This document shows, one piece after another, positions 10,801 through 22,200 of a stretch of 64,000 bases of DNA. The stretch is from positions 1,488,001-1,552,000 of the forward strand of contig CANJKZ010000013.1 of the NCBI GenBank assembly GCA_947471745.1, read 5' to 3'. This stretch comes from Closterium sp. Naga37s-1. Taxonomy: Eukaryota > Streptophyta > Zygnematophyceae > Desmidiales > Closteriaceae. The notes below the pieces were generated by a model. That model saw only the letters and a program-made list of their open reading frames with translations, made no database searches and had not been told where the DNA came from. The translations under genes were made by a program, and so were the position numbers. Position 1 is the first letter of the stretch, and each line of letters opens with the position of its first letter.

Positions 10801-13800
10801 GCTTGCTGCACACATGCTGCTTGCTGCACACATGCTGCTTGCTGCACACATGCTGCTTGCTGCACACATGCTGCTTGCTGCACACATGCTGCTTGCTGCA
10901 CACATGCTGCTTGCTGCACACATGCTGCTTGCTGCACACATGCTGCTTGCTGCACACATGCTGCTTGCTGCACACATGCTGCTTGCTGCACACATGCTGC
11001 TTGCTGCACACATGCTGCTTGCTGCACACATGCTGCTTGCTGCACACATGCTGCTTGCTGCACACATGCTGCTTGCTGCACACATGCTGCTTGCTGCACA
11101 CATGCTGCTTGCTGCACACATGCTGCTTGCTGCACACATGCTGCTTGCTGCACACATGCTGCTTGCTGCACACATGCTGCTTGCTGCACACATGCTGCTT
11201 GCTGCACACATGCTGCTTGCTGCACACATGCTGCTTGCTGCACACATGCTGCTTGCTGCACACATGCTGCTTGCTGCACACATGCTGCTTGCTGCACACA
11301 TGCTGCTTGCTGCACACATGCTGCTTGCTGCACACATGCTGCTTGCTGCACACATGCTGCTTGCTGCACACATGCTGCTTGCTGCACACATGCTGCTTGC
11401 TGCACACATGCTGCTTGCTGCACACATGCTGCTTGCTGCACACATGCTGCTTGCTGCACACATGCTGCTTGCTGCACACATGCTGCTTGCTGCACACATG
11501 CTGCTTGCTGCACACATGCTGCTTGCTGCACACATGCTGCTTGCTGCACACATGCTGCTTGCTGCACACATGCTGCTTGCTGCACACATGCTGCTTGCTG
11601 CACACATGCTGCTTGCTGCACACATGCTGCTTGCTGCACACATGCTGCTTGCTGCACACATGCTGCTTGCTGCACACATGCTGCTTGCTGCACACATGTT
11701 TCATGCTGCACACATGTTTCATGCTGCACACATGTTTCATGCTGCACACATGTTTCATGCTGCACACATGTTTCATGCTGCACACATGTTTCATGCTGCA
11801 CACATGTTTCATGCTGCACACATGTTTCATGCTGCACACATGTTTCATGCTGCACACATGTTTCATGCTGCACACATGTTGCATGCTGCACACATGTTGC
11901 ATGCTGCACACATGTTGCATGCTGCACAAATGTTGCATGCTGCACACATGTTTCATGCTGCACACATGTTTCATGCTGCACACATGTTGCATGCTGCACA
12001 CATGTTGCATGCTGCACACATGTTGCATGCTGCACACATGTTTCATGCTGCACACATGTTGCATGCTGCACACATGCTGCTTGCTGCACACATGTTTCAT
12101 GCTGCACACATGTTGCATGCTGCACACATGTTGCATGCTCTGGGCGGAAAGCTTATGCCTGGGCGGACGCCCGACTCACTGCTGCCGTCACTGGCACCAG
12201 TGCTGATGATACTGCTGATGCTGCTGGTGCGGATGGTGCTGCTGCCGTTGTTGTTGCTGCCACTGATGCTGGTTCTGACGTGCTCCCTCTCTTCCCTTCC
12301 CTCTCACAGGAACGCCACAGAGTATGTGAGGAGGAAAGCTTATGCCTGGGCGGACGCCCGACTCACTGCTGCCGTCACTGGCACCAGTGCTGATGATACT
12401 ACTGATGCTGCTGGTGCGGATGGTGCTGCTGCCGTTGTTGGTGCTGCCACTGATGCTGGTTCTGACATGCTCCTTCTCTTCCCTTCCCTCTCACAGGAAC
12501 GCCACAGAGTATGTGAGGAGGAAAGCTTATGCCTGGGCGGACGCCCGACTCACTGCTGCCGTCACTGGCACCAGTGCTGATGATACTGCTGATGCTGCTG
12601 GTGCGGATGGTGCTGCTGCCGTTGTTGGTGCTGCCACTGATGCTGGTTCTGACGTGCTCCCTCTCTTCCCTTCCCTCTCACAGGAACGCCACAGAGTATG
12701 TGAGGAGGAAAGCTTATGCCTGGGCGGACGCCCGACTCACTGCTGCCGTCACTGGCACCAGTGCTGATGATACTGCTGATGCTGCTGGTGCGGATGGTGC
12801 CGCTGCCGTTGTTGGTGCTGCCACTGATGCTGGTTCTGACGTGCTCCCTCTCTTCCCTTCCCTCTCACAGGAACGCCACAGAGTATGTGAGGAGGAAAGC
12901 TTATGCCTGGGCGGACGCCCGACTCACTGCTGCCGTCACTGGCGCCAGTGCTGAAGATCCTGGTGATGTTGATGGCACTTTTGCCGCTGCTGGTGCTGCC
13001 ACTGGTGCTGATGCTGGTGGGGAGGAGGAAGAGTCAGAGGAGGAAGAGGAGGCAGAGCAGCGGCTGCAGCGGCGGAGGGAAGCAGAGGAGAAGCGGAGAG
13101 AAGAGCAGCTGTTGAAGCTGCCTTCCCCTTTGCAAGTGAGTTCATTCATGCCATTCCATGCCATATCACACCATGCCATGCCATGTCAAATGAACCGGAC
13201 CATGGCTTCCCTCTGTTATCCAGCAACCTCCTCTCTCCTCTCCCCTGAACCTCCTAATCCGCTTTCTTTATGCTGCTTTCCTCCTCCCGATCTAAAACCC
13301 GTCCCATATGCTGTGTCCACTGCAGGTGACATGGCTGTACCGGTCGAATCGCCGCACGATCACGAACGTGGGGGACGTACTGCAGCTGCTCACAGCACAC
13401 TTCCGCATGCCCATCCACATCATCGAACTCTCAGAATCCACACCGTAAGTCCCCTTCCTCCCTGCCTCACGCCTTGCCGGTGCCACACCTGCTGCTTGCA
13501 TCTCTGCGGCTGCATCTCTCTTCCCCCCCACTGCTTCATGCCATGTTGCAGCTGCTCACAGCACACTTCCGCATGCCCATCCACATCATCGAGCTCTCAG
13601 AATCCACACCGTAAGCCGTTGAAATTGCTCACCATGTAAAGTTTTCAGGCGCTTCATACGTTCACATTATTGACCTCTCTGGAATTATAATAGGCAACAA
13701 TCGGCACGCGTACGACCCCACCTTCACTCCCTCATGCCGTTCTGCTGCCATTCCTAGTGGTATCATCAAACCTGTGTTACTCTCTTCTTTCTTCCCTCAT

Positions 13801-13838
13801 CTTTCGTCCGCCCTCAGACCCTAGTGTTTCTCAATTCC

Positions 13839-13924
<86 letters not shown>

Positions 13925-14371
13925 ACCTCAACCTCACTTAACCTCCCCTCTCCTTACCATCACAGGTTCGACCAGGTGGTTCACACGATGCGGCACACGG
14001 CCTTTGCCATGGGCATGCACGGCTCTGCCCTGGCGAACCTCATCTTCCTGCCCTCAGGGGCGTCAGCCCTGGAGCTCATTCCCTACAAGTACCGCTACTT
14101 CCCCTACCTCACCATCGCGCCTCTCTTTAACATTAATTACCACCAGTGGACCAATGAGAAGCGCGAATTCGCGTCGTTCGATGATGGGTGCTTTGAGGGG
14201 AAGTGGGCCAAGCTGAGTCCGTCGGACTGCTGGAAGTTAAAGCCGTGCTTGCGCTGTGTGCGGGACCATGCGCGCACGCATGTGGATCCCGAGAGCATTG
14301 GGCCTGTGCTGGCTGATATTGGACGAGAAGTGCGCATATGGATTGGCATGTATGGCTTACCCGGTTCCTGA
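1793..14371 (+). CDS. GT61-family glycosyltransferase (POMGNT2/EOGT-like), multi-exon
   Basis: Probably a Golgi/ER glycosyltransferase of family GT61 (relatives transfer GlcNAc or xylose). The acceptor substrate here is unknown. Supported exons: about 1793-2369 (contains HDSFLGHFWERVGVLAEL, then a low-complexity acidic/Gly/Ala tract); about 2766-2912 (GDEPHLCFGEVVFPLHTAYS, resembling the Cys-Phe-x-Glu segment of GT61); 12871-13135 (NATEYVRRKAYAWADARL, then acidic coiled-coil); 13326-13444 (LLTAHFRMPIHIIELSES); and 13966-14371 (MGMHGSALANLIFLPSGASA, the GT61 HG(A/S)xLxNxxFLPxGA motif, to the TGA). The last four exons join in phase: AT|G codes Met at 2912/12871, CAA|GTG at 13135/13326, and CC|G at 13444/13966. 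The phase between the first two exons is unresolved and the 5' end is unknown. The intron 2913-12870 holds the 18-bp satellite. Confidence 0.65.
2951..3017. repeat. Perfect 18-bp inverted repeat beside the satellite
   Basis: Arms 2951-2968 and 3000-3017 (TGCAGCAGAACAGGAGGT and its complement) pair perfectly around a 31-nt loop. It lies in the large GT61 intron, between the functional exon (ends 2912) and its downstream copy, about 110 bp before the satellite begins. Confidence 0.9.
3047..3129 (+). repeat. Downstream copy of the CFGEV exon, donor lost
   Basis: Copies 2843-2918. It again encodes GDEPHLCFGEV, with NFPLHTAYSM following. The donor AT|GTGAGC of the upstream copy is changed to ATGAGAGC, so this copy cannot be spliced in the same way. 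Its end is the left border of the 18-bp satellite. Confidence 0.8.
3128..12140. repeat. 9-kb satellite, 18-bp monomer TGCTGCACACATGCTGCT, about 500 copies
   Basis: An almost perfectly homogeneous 18-bp tandem array. Only a few single-base indels are seen (near 3465, 3491, 4094 and 8896). From about 11697 the monomer changes to TTTCATGCTGCACACATG and TTGCATG variants (about 25 copies). It lies inside the GT61 intron 2913-12870. The monomer contains no stop in any frame, so all six frames stay open for about 9 kb, giving spurious ORFs of about 3000 codons. The left border is a broken copy of the upstream exon and the right border a broken copy of the downstream exon. Confidence 0.97.
12147..12870 (+). 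repeat. 187-bp tandem repeat carrying acceptor + NATEYV exon start
   Basis: Copies begin with ...CTCTCACAG|GAACGCCACAGAG at 12310, 12497 and 12684, and at 12871 for the functional exon. A 5'-truncated copy starts at about 12147, where the satellite ends. Copies are nearly identical. 187 is not a multiple of 3 and the upstream copies have no obvious donor, so only the last copy (12871-13135) yields a sensible exon. Confidence 0.92.
13547..13614 (+). repeat. Downstream copy of exon 13326-13444 end + donor
   Basis: Repeats 13379-13450: CAGCTGCTCACAGCACACTT through TCCACACC|GTAAG. It supplies a second donor in the intron. The acceptor half of the exon is missing. Confidence 0.9.
13831..13932. 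repeat. (CCCTCA)n hexanucleotide repeat
   Basis: About 16 copies of the hexamer in the last GT61 intron, ending about 35 bp before the acceptor at 13965. It may serve as a long polypyrimidine-like tract. Confidence 0.95.
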
Positions 14372-15135
14372 AACGCCATATACGGTCCTTCATCCTTCAC
14401 CATATTGATTGAGAATTAGGTAGGTAGTGAATGAATGTATAAATGGAGCAGTGAATGTACAAGGTTATGGTTTGCACGCACTTGCTTCTTGCTAGCCGCT
14501 CAAATAAATATGCTAGTGGCATTGCTGCCACTACGCTTATTACCATAATCATCCAACGCCTACAATATACACTCCAAAATCCGCCTAGTTATAACCAACC
14601 CTTGCACCATGCCCCACCTCACAAGAAGTAAAGCAATGCATAGAACACACAACCAAGGAAAAACCCTCACACTGCCCACAGCCCAGCACAACACCCCTAC
14701 TCAGACATCAACTGGAAAAGAAGCAGCTCAGGGGAAACGGTTGCTGCAACCCTCTCCGCTGAACAGCTTCTCAGCCTGCACTATGCTGCCACCTCTTGAC
14801 TCAGCCCATCCTGGCACTCTAGCGTAGTCACCTCCATGCATCACTCCAACCAACCTTCGCCGCCCCAGCTGCTTCTCTTCCTTCACCACCTCTAAACTCA
14901 TTCCAGCACCTTCCTCAGCACCGCTTCCCTATGCCCTGCCACCAGCTGCACCGCACCCCTCCCCTTCTCTCCCACAGCACGCCATGAACTTATCCGCATG
15001 CCAGAACAGCACCGCCTGCCTACACACACAGCTGCATCACTCCAACCCTCACCACCCCTGAGTTGCACCTTAGCCGCCACCACCCGCATTGCTGCGACCC
15101 GCGCCCTACAGCTGCTGCTTCGCCACCACCACCTC
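14372..15135. other. Convergent intergenic region with copied exon end
   Basis: Lies between the GT61 stop (+) and the NFKBIL1-like stop (-). 14895-15020 is a broken copy, on the minus strand, of the last exon of the NFKBIL1-like gene (again encoding LVAGHREAVLRK) with a GC-rich insertion at about 14945-14970. The rest (14372-14890) shows no gene. Confidence 0.75.
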
Positions 15136-18100
15136 TCAACTCACCCCAACCGCCTTCCTCAGCACCGCTTCCCTATGCCCTGCCACCAGCCGTCTCCCAC
15201 AGCACTCCACGAACTTATCCGCATGCCAGAACAGTAGCGCATCCATCGCCTTCCTCCTCTTCAGCTCAAGTGAATCCCCAGGGGCGAGGAACAGGCAGTT
15301 GCCTGCTGGCGGCCAGGGGATGTCCCAAAAGTGGAGTGGGTTGGTGCCAGGGGTGCGGCTGCTGGCGGCACCAACGCTGACTGCTTGCTTCCGGAGCTGA
15401 GTCATCTTGCTTGAGTATTTCTCGTAGGTCATTGGCGCACCTGAAGGGACATGCATGCACGCACGTATGTGGGCACACAAGAGAACATATGAGTACATAC
15501 GAATACGTACAGCACATGTGCATGCCAGCTCACTCCACCCCCATCTCCCCTCCCACAACCAAGCACCCTATCATCCGAATGAATCCATAAATCAGATACA
15601 CACACATGAAATACAAGCATTCCATGACGCAAAACCAAAGAGAAAAAATCAAACTCTAGTGGGCAGCCATACAGCGCTTCACTCGTTCTCACCTGCTTGC
15701 CGCCGTTGACACTCCTCCTCCAGCTGCTTCATCTTCTCATCCAATGCCTTTTGAGTTGACTCAAAAGTCATTTCGAGTCAACTCAAAAGTCTCACTACAA
15801 GCAGCCATACAGCGCTTCACTCGCTCTCACCTGCTTGCCGCCGTTGACACTCCTCCTCCAGCTGCTCCAACTTCTCATCGAATGCCGCCCCCTCCTTCCT
15901 TGCCCTCTCCGTCTCCTTTTCCTGCGCCCGCCTCTTCTCCTGCTCCCTCTTCGCTTCCTCCTGCGCCCGCCTTTCCTCCTCCTTCCTCCTCTCCTCTTCC
16001 ATCTCCCTCTCCTCCTTCTCCTTCCTCCTCAGCTCCTCCTTCCTCTTCTTCTCCTCCTTCTGTCTCGTCTCTTCCTCCTTCTTCCTCAGATCCTCCTTAA
16101 TCTTCGCCTCCTCCTTCCTCTTCCTCTCCTCCTCCTTCACCCTCTTCTTTTCCGCCTGAACCCTCGTCCTCTCCTCCTCCTTCGCCCTTTTCATCTCAGC
16201 AGCCTGCTTCGCCTCCTCCCGCTTCCTCCGCGCACCCTCCGCCTTGCTTCTCTTCACCTCCTCAGCCTTTCTCTGACACTCCTCCGCCTTCCTCTTCTTT
16301 GTCACCTCTCCCTCAGTACGCAAGATCCTCTTCTGTGCCGCAGCAAGAGCAGCTTTCACACGAGCCTCCCACTCCCGCAGCCGGGCGTTGAACGAAGCAA
16401 GTTCGCTTGCTGAAGCGCCATTTGGAGGAGGCGGGGGCGGGGGACCCTAATGTGCGGATTTGGGTGAGGGCCGGAAGGGGTAAGGGAATAACAGTGAAGG
16501 GAAGAGTCAAGAGGCGGGTTGGGGGGAAGAGGACGGGGGACAAAAAGGGAGGGGAGGGGAAGAAAGAAATGGAGGGGAAAGGAGAGGGGAGGTGAGAACA
16601 ACACTGCCAAGCGTGGTTCTTGGACCTTAGGAGGGATCAGACGCGCAGAACAAGGCTTCTTAGAACAGGGCTGCGAGAGAGAAGCCAGAGACAGAGGATG
16701 AGAGGAGAAGGGAGGGGAGGGAAGGGGAGGGGAATCGTGGAGACTGGACAACAAGCACAAGTGGCAACGGTACTCACAAAAACATCATTCTTTTGCCGCT
16801 GCTGCTGCTGCTGTGCCCGCTGCTGGTGCTGCTGCTGCTGCTGGTGCTGCTGCTGGTGCTGCTGCTGCTGTGGCCGCTGCTGGTACTGCCGCTCCAACTC
16901 CTCTATTCTCGCCCTAAACTCTTCCTCGAATCTCCTCCTGATCTCCTCTTCCCTCTTCTTCCATTGCGCATCTCGCTCAGCACTCCCCTCGGCCTGCCGC
17001 TCCTCCTCCTCCCTCCTCTTCCCCTTTTCCCTCGTTGCATCATTAGCTGCAGAAGCATCAGCAGAGGCACCAGCAGCAGAAGCAGAAGCAGCTGACTTCT
17101 CAACCTTGTCGTCCTTCTCATCCTCTTTCCTCACACTCTCCCCATCCTCTCGTTCCACCTCCTTCCTTTTCCACAGACGCTCCTCTGCCGCGTTGTCCTG
17201 CTGCTGACTCGACACGCCCTCCCCCGTCTCCTTGTGCTTCGTTGCCCGCTCGTCCATTTGCTGCTGTTTCGGCTCCCTCCGCTCCATTCGTCGCTGCCTT
17301 GCCGCCCTCTCTTGCAGTACCTGCAAAGACGCCACGTGGCAGCCCAAAACACTTAGAACGCATCACACAACCTGGAAATGATCGAATCACACAAAGCTCT
17401 TACACGAACGCACATATGACATAACCATTCATGGCACACTTTACCTTTTCCTGTCGTTTCTTCGTCAACAAGTGATTCTGGCCCTTCAGCCAGCAAGCAG
17501 CGCACTTGCCAGGGAAGCAAGGCATCTTCCCGGCCTTGACATCTGAAATGAAGTCCTTCAAGCGCACAACCTCCAGGTGTTGATGCTGCTGGGGGCTTAC
17601 GGTGCACGCCACCCGAATGTTTTCCTTGCGACCTTCTCCTCCTTCCACGTCCATGAAAAGTCGCGTCGTCAACTTTCCTGCTTCGCACCAGGTGTTCACG
17701 AGATGAGAAGTGAATAGATAGACGTCGGAGAGCGTCACAGAGCGTTAGGCCCTTCGGTTGCCTAAATCACGGGAGAACCGAAGGAGCTTCAAGACGTTTC
17801 GAAACTGGATCACGCGAAGAGCTAATGAGATGTGAGATGCCTGAGAGCTAAATCACGAAAAAGGCAAACAAAGAGATGGGATCGGAATGTTGCTAAAATA
17901 AAATAAAAACGAGGCAAGGATACGAGAGGCGGAGAGGGGCAAACAAAAGACCTTGCCATTTCACGTACCTTTTTCAAAAGATGATGATGACTGGAGCTCG
18001 AGCTTTCCGATGTGTTGAACGGCGATCGTAACCCCAGCATAGGAATCAGCCGGGTTACATCCAGGCCGTGCGATGAAGTGCAAAGCCAGCGCTGAACTTT

Positions 18101-18320
18101 CGTTATCAGGACCTTTTCCGCCGTTCTCCTCATCAGCGAGGCCCGGCTTAAAGCTTGATAGGTTTATCAAGCCTCCGCAGGGGGGTATCCGGCTCGACGG
18201 AATGCGGATCACTGCGACGTGGCCTTTTGGCCGTCCGATGCGCTGTGAACCGCGCTCAAAGGCGGCTGAGATGTTGAAGCAGCCGAGGTGCTCAGGTTCC
18301 ACGAGCGAGTTCACGACCAT
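15136..18320 (-). CDS. Coiled-coil protein with NFKBIL1-like C-terminal domain
   Basis: Five exons on the minus strand: 18320-17969, 17677-17445, 17320-16778, 16446-15831 and 15440-15136, all joining in phase (682 aa). The first exon is chosen from an ATG in good context (AACATGG). Its frame stays open further upstream and its product is not recognised. Exon 2 holds CFPGKCAACW. Exons 3 and 4 are long charged coiled coil with a Gln/His-rich run, then ELASFNARLREWEARVK and a Lys/Glu/Arg helix. The last exon has LHFWDIPWP and LLFWHADKFVECCGRRL, matching the C-terminal HFxDIPWP...RWHPD(R/K)F pattern of NFKBIL1-family proteins; HPD is HAD here. Family members bind RNA or chromatin partners; the role here is unknown. 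The true 3' end may be a further exon, because GTGAGT overlaps the stop. Confidence 0.6.
15690..15795 (-). repeat. Downstream copy of exon 4 end + donor, with palindromes
   Basis: 15690-15745 copies 15826-15880 (CTCACCTGCTTGCCGCCGTT...), that is the end of exon 16446-15831 with its donor. It is joined at 15748 to CTTTTGAGTTGACTCAAAAG and a related half at 15770-15790. The junction of the duplication is therefore the dispersed palindrome itself. Confidence 0.85.
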
Positions 18321-19208
18321 GTTGATGGTCGGAGATGGGTCGTAAATGGAGTTGAGATGGATGAAAGCAGGCGAAACCAGGCGGCGTTTCGGAAGTCGGA
18401 AACAGGTGATGTTGCGAGAGATGGAAACCGTGTGGCGAGAAACGGAAACCGTCGATGTTTCCAAAGGCTGATGCAAGTGCGAAAATCGGTCAGGTGGCCG
18501 GTGGTATGGGAGGCTGATTAGTCGGAGGTAGCGATGATAAGATCGTTTGCACGAAAGCAACTCACGAAGAGATATGATGAAGTCTGGGTCAATGGTTGCT
18601 AGATCTATAATCGACCAGCGAAAGTGGACGTCTGGACGAGGACGAACGACCTTCTGATTCAAGCGTGTAAAAGCATCGCCGTCAATGAAGAGACGAGACG
18701 ACATGAACGGTGAACGGGATGACATGACAGACGACAGTGGCTCCACGAATCTCAAGGTGAGCGAGACGAAGCGCAGACACAGCTTGGCGGGGCAATTGGT
18801 AGGCGCAGTGCGCGAGCCGCCGTGAAGTTTCTCCGCTGGCAGAGAAGTCAGAGCGGCTGCTTTGGGGGAGTGACGGGAGTGTAGGAGGCGGGAACTCGAT
18901 AAAAGGTGTCCCAGAACCACATAAAGCATAAAGCTTTTGTTTCCTTCCATTCCCTGGCTTATGCCTAACAAGAACCCGTTTCCTTGTTTTTCTCACCCTA
19001 CTCCTCGTTGTTGAAAGGTGAAATCATTTACTCAGACTACTCTGATGACATATTGCATACGTAATGCAATGCTTACCGGTACATCCATGGCCATTGCGCA
19101 TTTAGTATGTGACCAATATCCAATAATGTGGTTGCTGCGCACTCTCTGAAACATTGCACTACCTCCGGTCCTACCCATGCTCAAAAATCAATAGAAGCAG
19201 CCAATATA
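18321..19208. other. Intergenic, between two minus-strand genes
   Basis: Separates the NFKBIL1-like start from the ABCG1 stop. A minus-strand frame continuous with the first NFKBIL1-like exon stays open to about 18971. That could be extra N-terminal coding or chance; the translation is not recognised. No other feature is seen. Confidence 0.5.
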
Positions 19209-22200
19209 CTAAGATGCAGCCTTCTTGTTGTGTTGCATAAATCGGAGGGCCAGGTATGTGCCAATCCGACATGCAATACAGAATAGGATGAGGAAGAGCC
19301 AGTCGTAGCTGTATTCAGAACGGAGAGAACGGGCCGTGGATACATATGTCCATTGAAAGCTGCTGCTTCCCTCGATGCGCGGACACGAGCAATCGTGGCA
19401 TGATGAAACAAGTGTAGCACAACCAGGACTCACACAACTGGGGCTTTTGGTGTCGCAGTAGAAAGCTATGGCAGTCATAGCATTCAATGCATACTGCAAG
19501 AAGATGGCACAGTGAACGACATGTAAGACCAGAAAAACAATACTAGCTTCATACCTGTAAAGGGTTGGTCCAATAAAATGGCCTGAAGAAGAAGTGCATT
19601 AAACTGTATGGGACCACGTATCCTGCAGTGCTTATCCATACTCCAGACACCATAGGCACGAGCATGAATGCAAGCTGCAGAGAATATGGCAGGTCAGGAG
19701 ATATTGGAAATGAAATGCAGGACAGACCATCAGTTTTCAGAGAGCCTGGGGGCTTGGACAAGTAGTAACTCACTCTTGGGTTTGGAAGAGCCACTGAAAG
19801 AAGAAACCCAAGGTAGGTGATACCGAGGGAGAAAAGGAAGTGGGAGAACCAAAATGCGAAGAACTGTGACAAGCTGGAAACTGCAACTTGAGCTAGGCCC
19901 GTTGATATGACAATAAATATCAGAGTCGTTACAATAAGATACGGAATCTGCAAACAGCAAAAAAAAGGTAAGACCATCTGGTCCATGATACAACTCCAGA
20001 GCTCAAAACACAAAACTGTGTTGCGTACCTCAACCAGTGTGAAGGAGATGATGTATGTTGAAGCAAAGTACTGTTTATTGAGCCTTTCTCTGTTGAACAC
20101 ATGGCGGATGCGTGTCAGCATTCCCACCACAGTTCCTCCATTAGAGGTGGGCCCAAAGATGAGCAGTGTGAACACAAATCCAGCACGCGCTGAGATCTGG
20201 AGGAGAGTAGAGCAGGGTAGGTCGAAAAAGAGGGAGCCAATAACGAGGCCCAGGACACAAGCGACAACTGCACGGGACAGGGTATAAGAGGTGTTCCGCC
20301 AGTAGAGGACGTTGATGGACCAATAAACCTTTGCCAGACGCGACATGTAAAGAGACTGCGGCAGGCACCAGCGACTTCTTTGTAGTGTGTCTTTCATTGA
20401 AGTTTCTGGCTCATAAGTAGGCGTTGAGGTGGGGCTCAGAGCGTTTCCAGGCTTCCTGGGCTGCAAAGAAGGTTCCTCACTGGCAAGTACAGTGCTGGCA
20501 TCTGTTCTGCCTTGGTTTGAACGCGCAGCCACCTGGCCAGATCCAGGAAGTGCTGGCATAGCAGCAGTTGAGTCTGATGCTTCTGAAGCATAGAAGGAGT
20601 TGGGATTGCGACGAAGCTTCCGCAGGTGCTGGGCGTTGCTCATGGCCAGGGTGCTGATTCGATACTCAAACGCATAGTCACGTGCAGCTACAGACTCTGA
20701 AACGCCTTCTCCCATTGCATACTGTAAGAAGCTGATGGGATTCATGTTGTCAGGGAGCATGGGAGTGCCAGGTATGGACTGGAAGTATTCCTGCATATCA
20801 TAAACAGGGGAAACATCAGTAGAGGAAAAAAAAAAAAAAAAAAAAAAAAAACTGGGAAAACAAGCTATAAATCCCATCCAAGAAGGTCCAACTCTAGCAT
20901 TCCAGCAATTCACTCACCACAATGGCAGAGCCAAATCGACCAGCAGGTCCAAAGTATACCATTTCACCTCCACTGCGTAGCATGAGCACAGAAGCGAAGC
21001 TGTTGAGCTGAACCACTGTTGGCACGTTGGTTGACACTACCATGGCCTTGCCCCAACCTGTTGCCACGCTCTGAAGTGCACAAATACAGAGGAGGTTCAA
21101 ATGCATCAGGAAACGGGACAAATTTACATCATAGGAGGATGCCATGTTATTACTCTGACATGTCATTACTCACGTCTAAAATCTCTGCAAACTGCACAAT
21201 CTGCTGCATGTCCATGCCAATGAAGGGGGTGTCAAGAAAAAGAGCCGAGGGGTTTCCTGAAAGCTCCATGGCCAGCACGATTCGCTTTTCTGTAAATACC
21301 AGACCGCTGCCACCTGAAGTAAGGAGGTCATTTACCAAATAATCTGCAAGGTCATGTACTCGAGTGACCTTCAGAATCTGAAACATGAGAAGAGGAGATA
21401 ATGAGGACGAGATAGGCATCTGTACACATCCATAGCAAAAAAAAAAACTGAAAGGTCTCACCTTGTCCACAAACGAGTTACGTGATTTGCGCGACACTGA
21501 TTGTGGCAGCAGAAGGTCGGCTCGATACATAAGACTCTCTCGAACTGTAAGATAGGGGTAGTGCTGATGGCCTCCTTCAATGTATGCCATGCATTGGATG
21601 AATGATTCAAGGTCACGAGTCAGACCATTGACCGACAACTGGCCTGTGATTCGCCCACGAATCTTCCGCCCTGTCACAAGAAAATACTGAGAATTGAGAG
21701 GCTTCAAAGACAGCAGAAAAAATAAGTAACAGCAAGATACAGGAATGCTTACCAGCAAGACAATTGAGAAGGCTTGTCTTGCCTGCACCCCTTCCTCCCA
21801 CAATCCCTGTAATCTCACCAGGCTTGACCCAGCCTGAGATGCTTTTCAGAACTTCCATGTCTCTATCAGAATGGACGGATGTGATCTTGTAGGAAAGATT
21901 CTGCCATGCCATCACCACTGGCTGAAACGGTGGACATACAGCCTGCCATCCCTCCGACTCGCCATTCGTGGCTTCTATCTCCCCAAACTCAACCGCAACA
22001 TCATGGCCATTGCGAGGCTCTGATGGCAACACATCTATACCAGTAGCAGGTCTGATGCCATTGGCACAAGCTGACTCCTTGGACTCACTTTTGGCTGCCA
22101 GGCAGCTTGGTGGCAGTATTTTAGGATGCGGAAAGTGCTGATGGTAATACCCTGGAAGGAGGCAGATATAGCTAGCCAGGGTCCAGAGAATGGTCCAGGC

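Noticed and set aside
3128..12140. CRISPR-like or clustered repeat array
   Set aside because: Monomers are directly adjacent without spacers, and the genome is eukaryotic. This is an ordinary satellite.
2950..12580. Six overlapping reading frames of about 2900-3150 codons
   Set aside because: They are produced by the stop-free 18-bp satellite monomer in an intron. No start context or conserved domain supports translation.
13831..13932. Interstitial telomere repeat
   Set aside because: The unit is CCCTCA, not the plant CCCTAAA, and it serves as pyrimidine-rich sequence before an acceptor.
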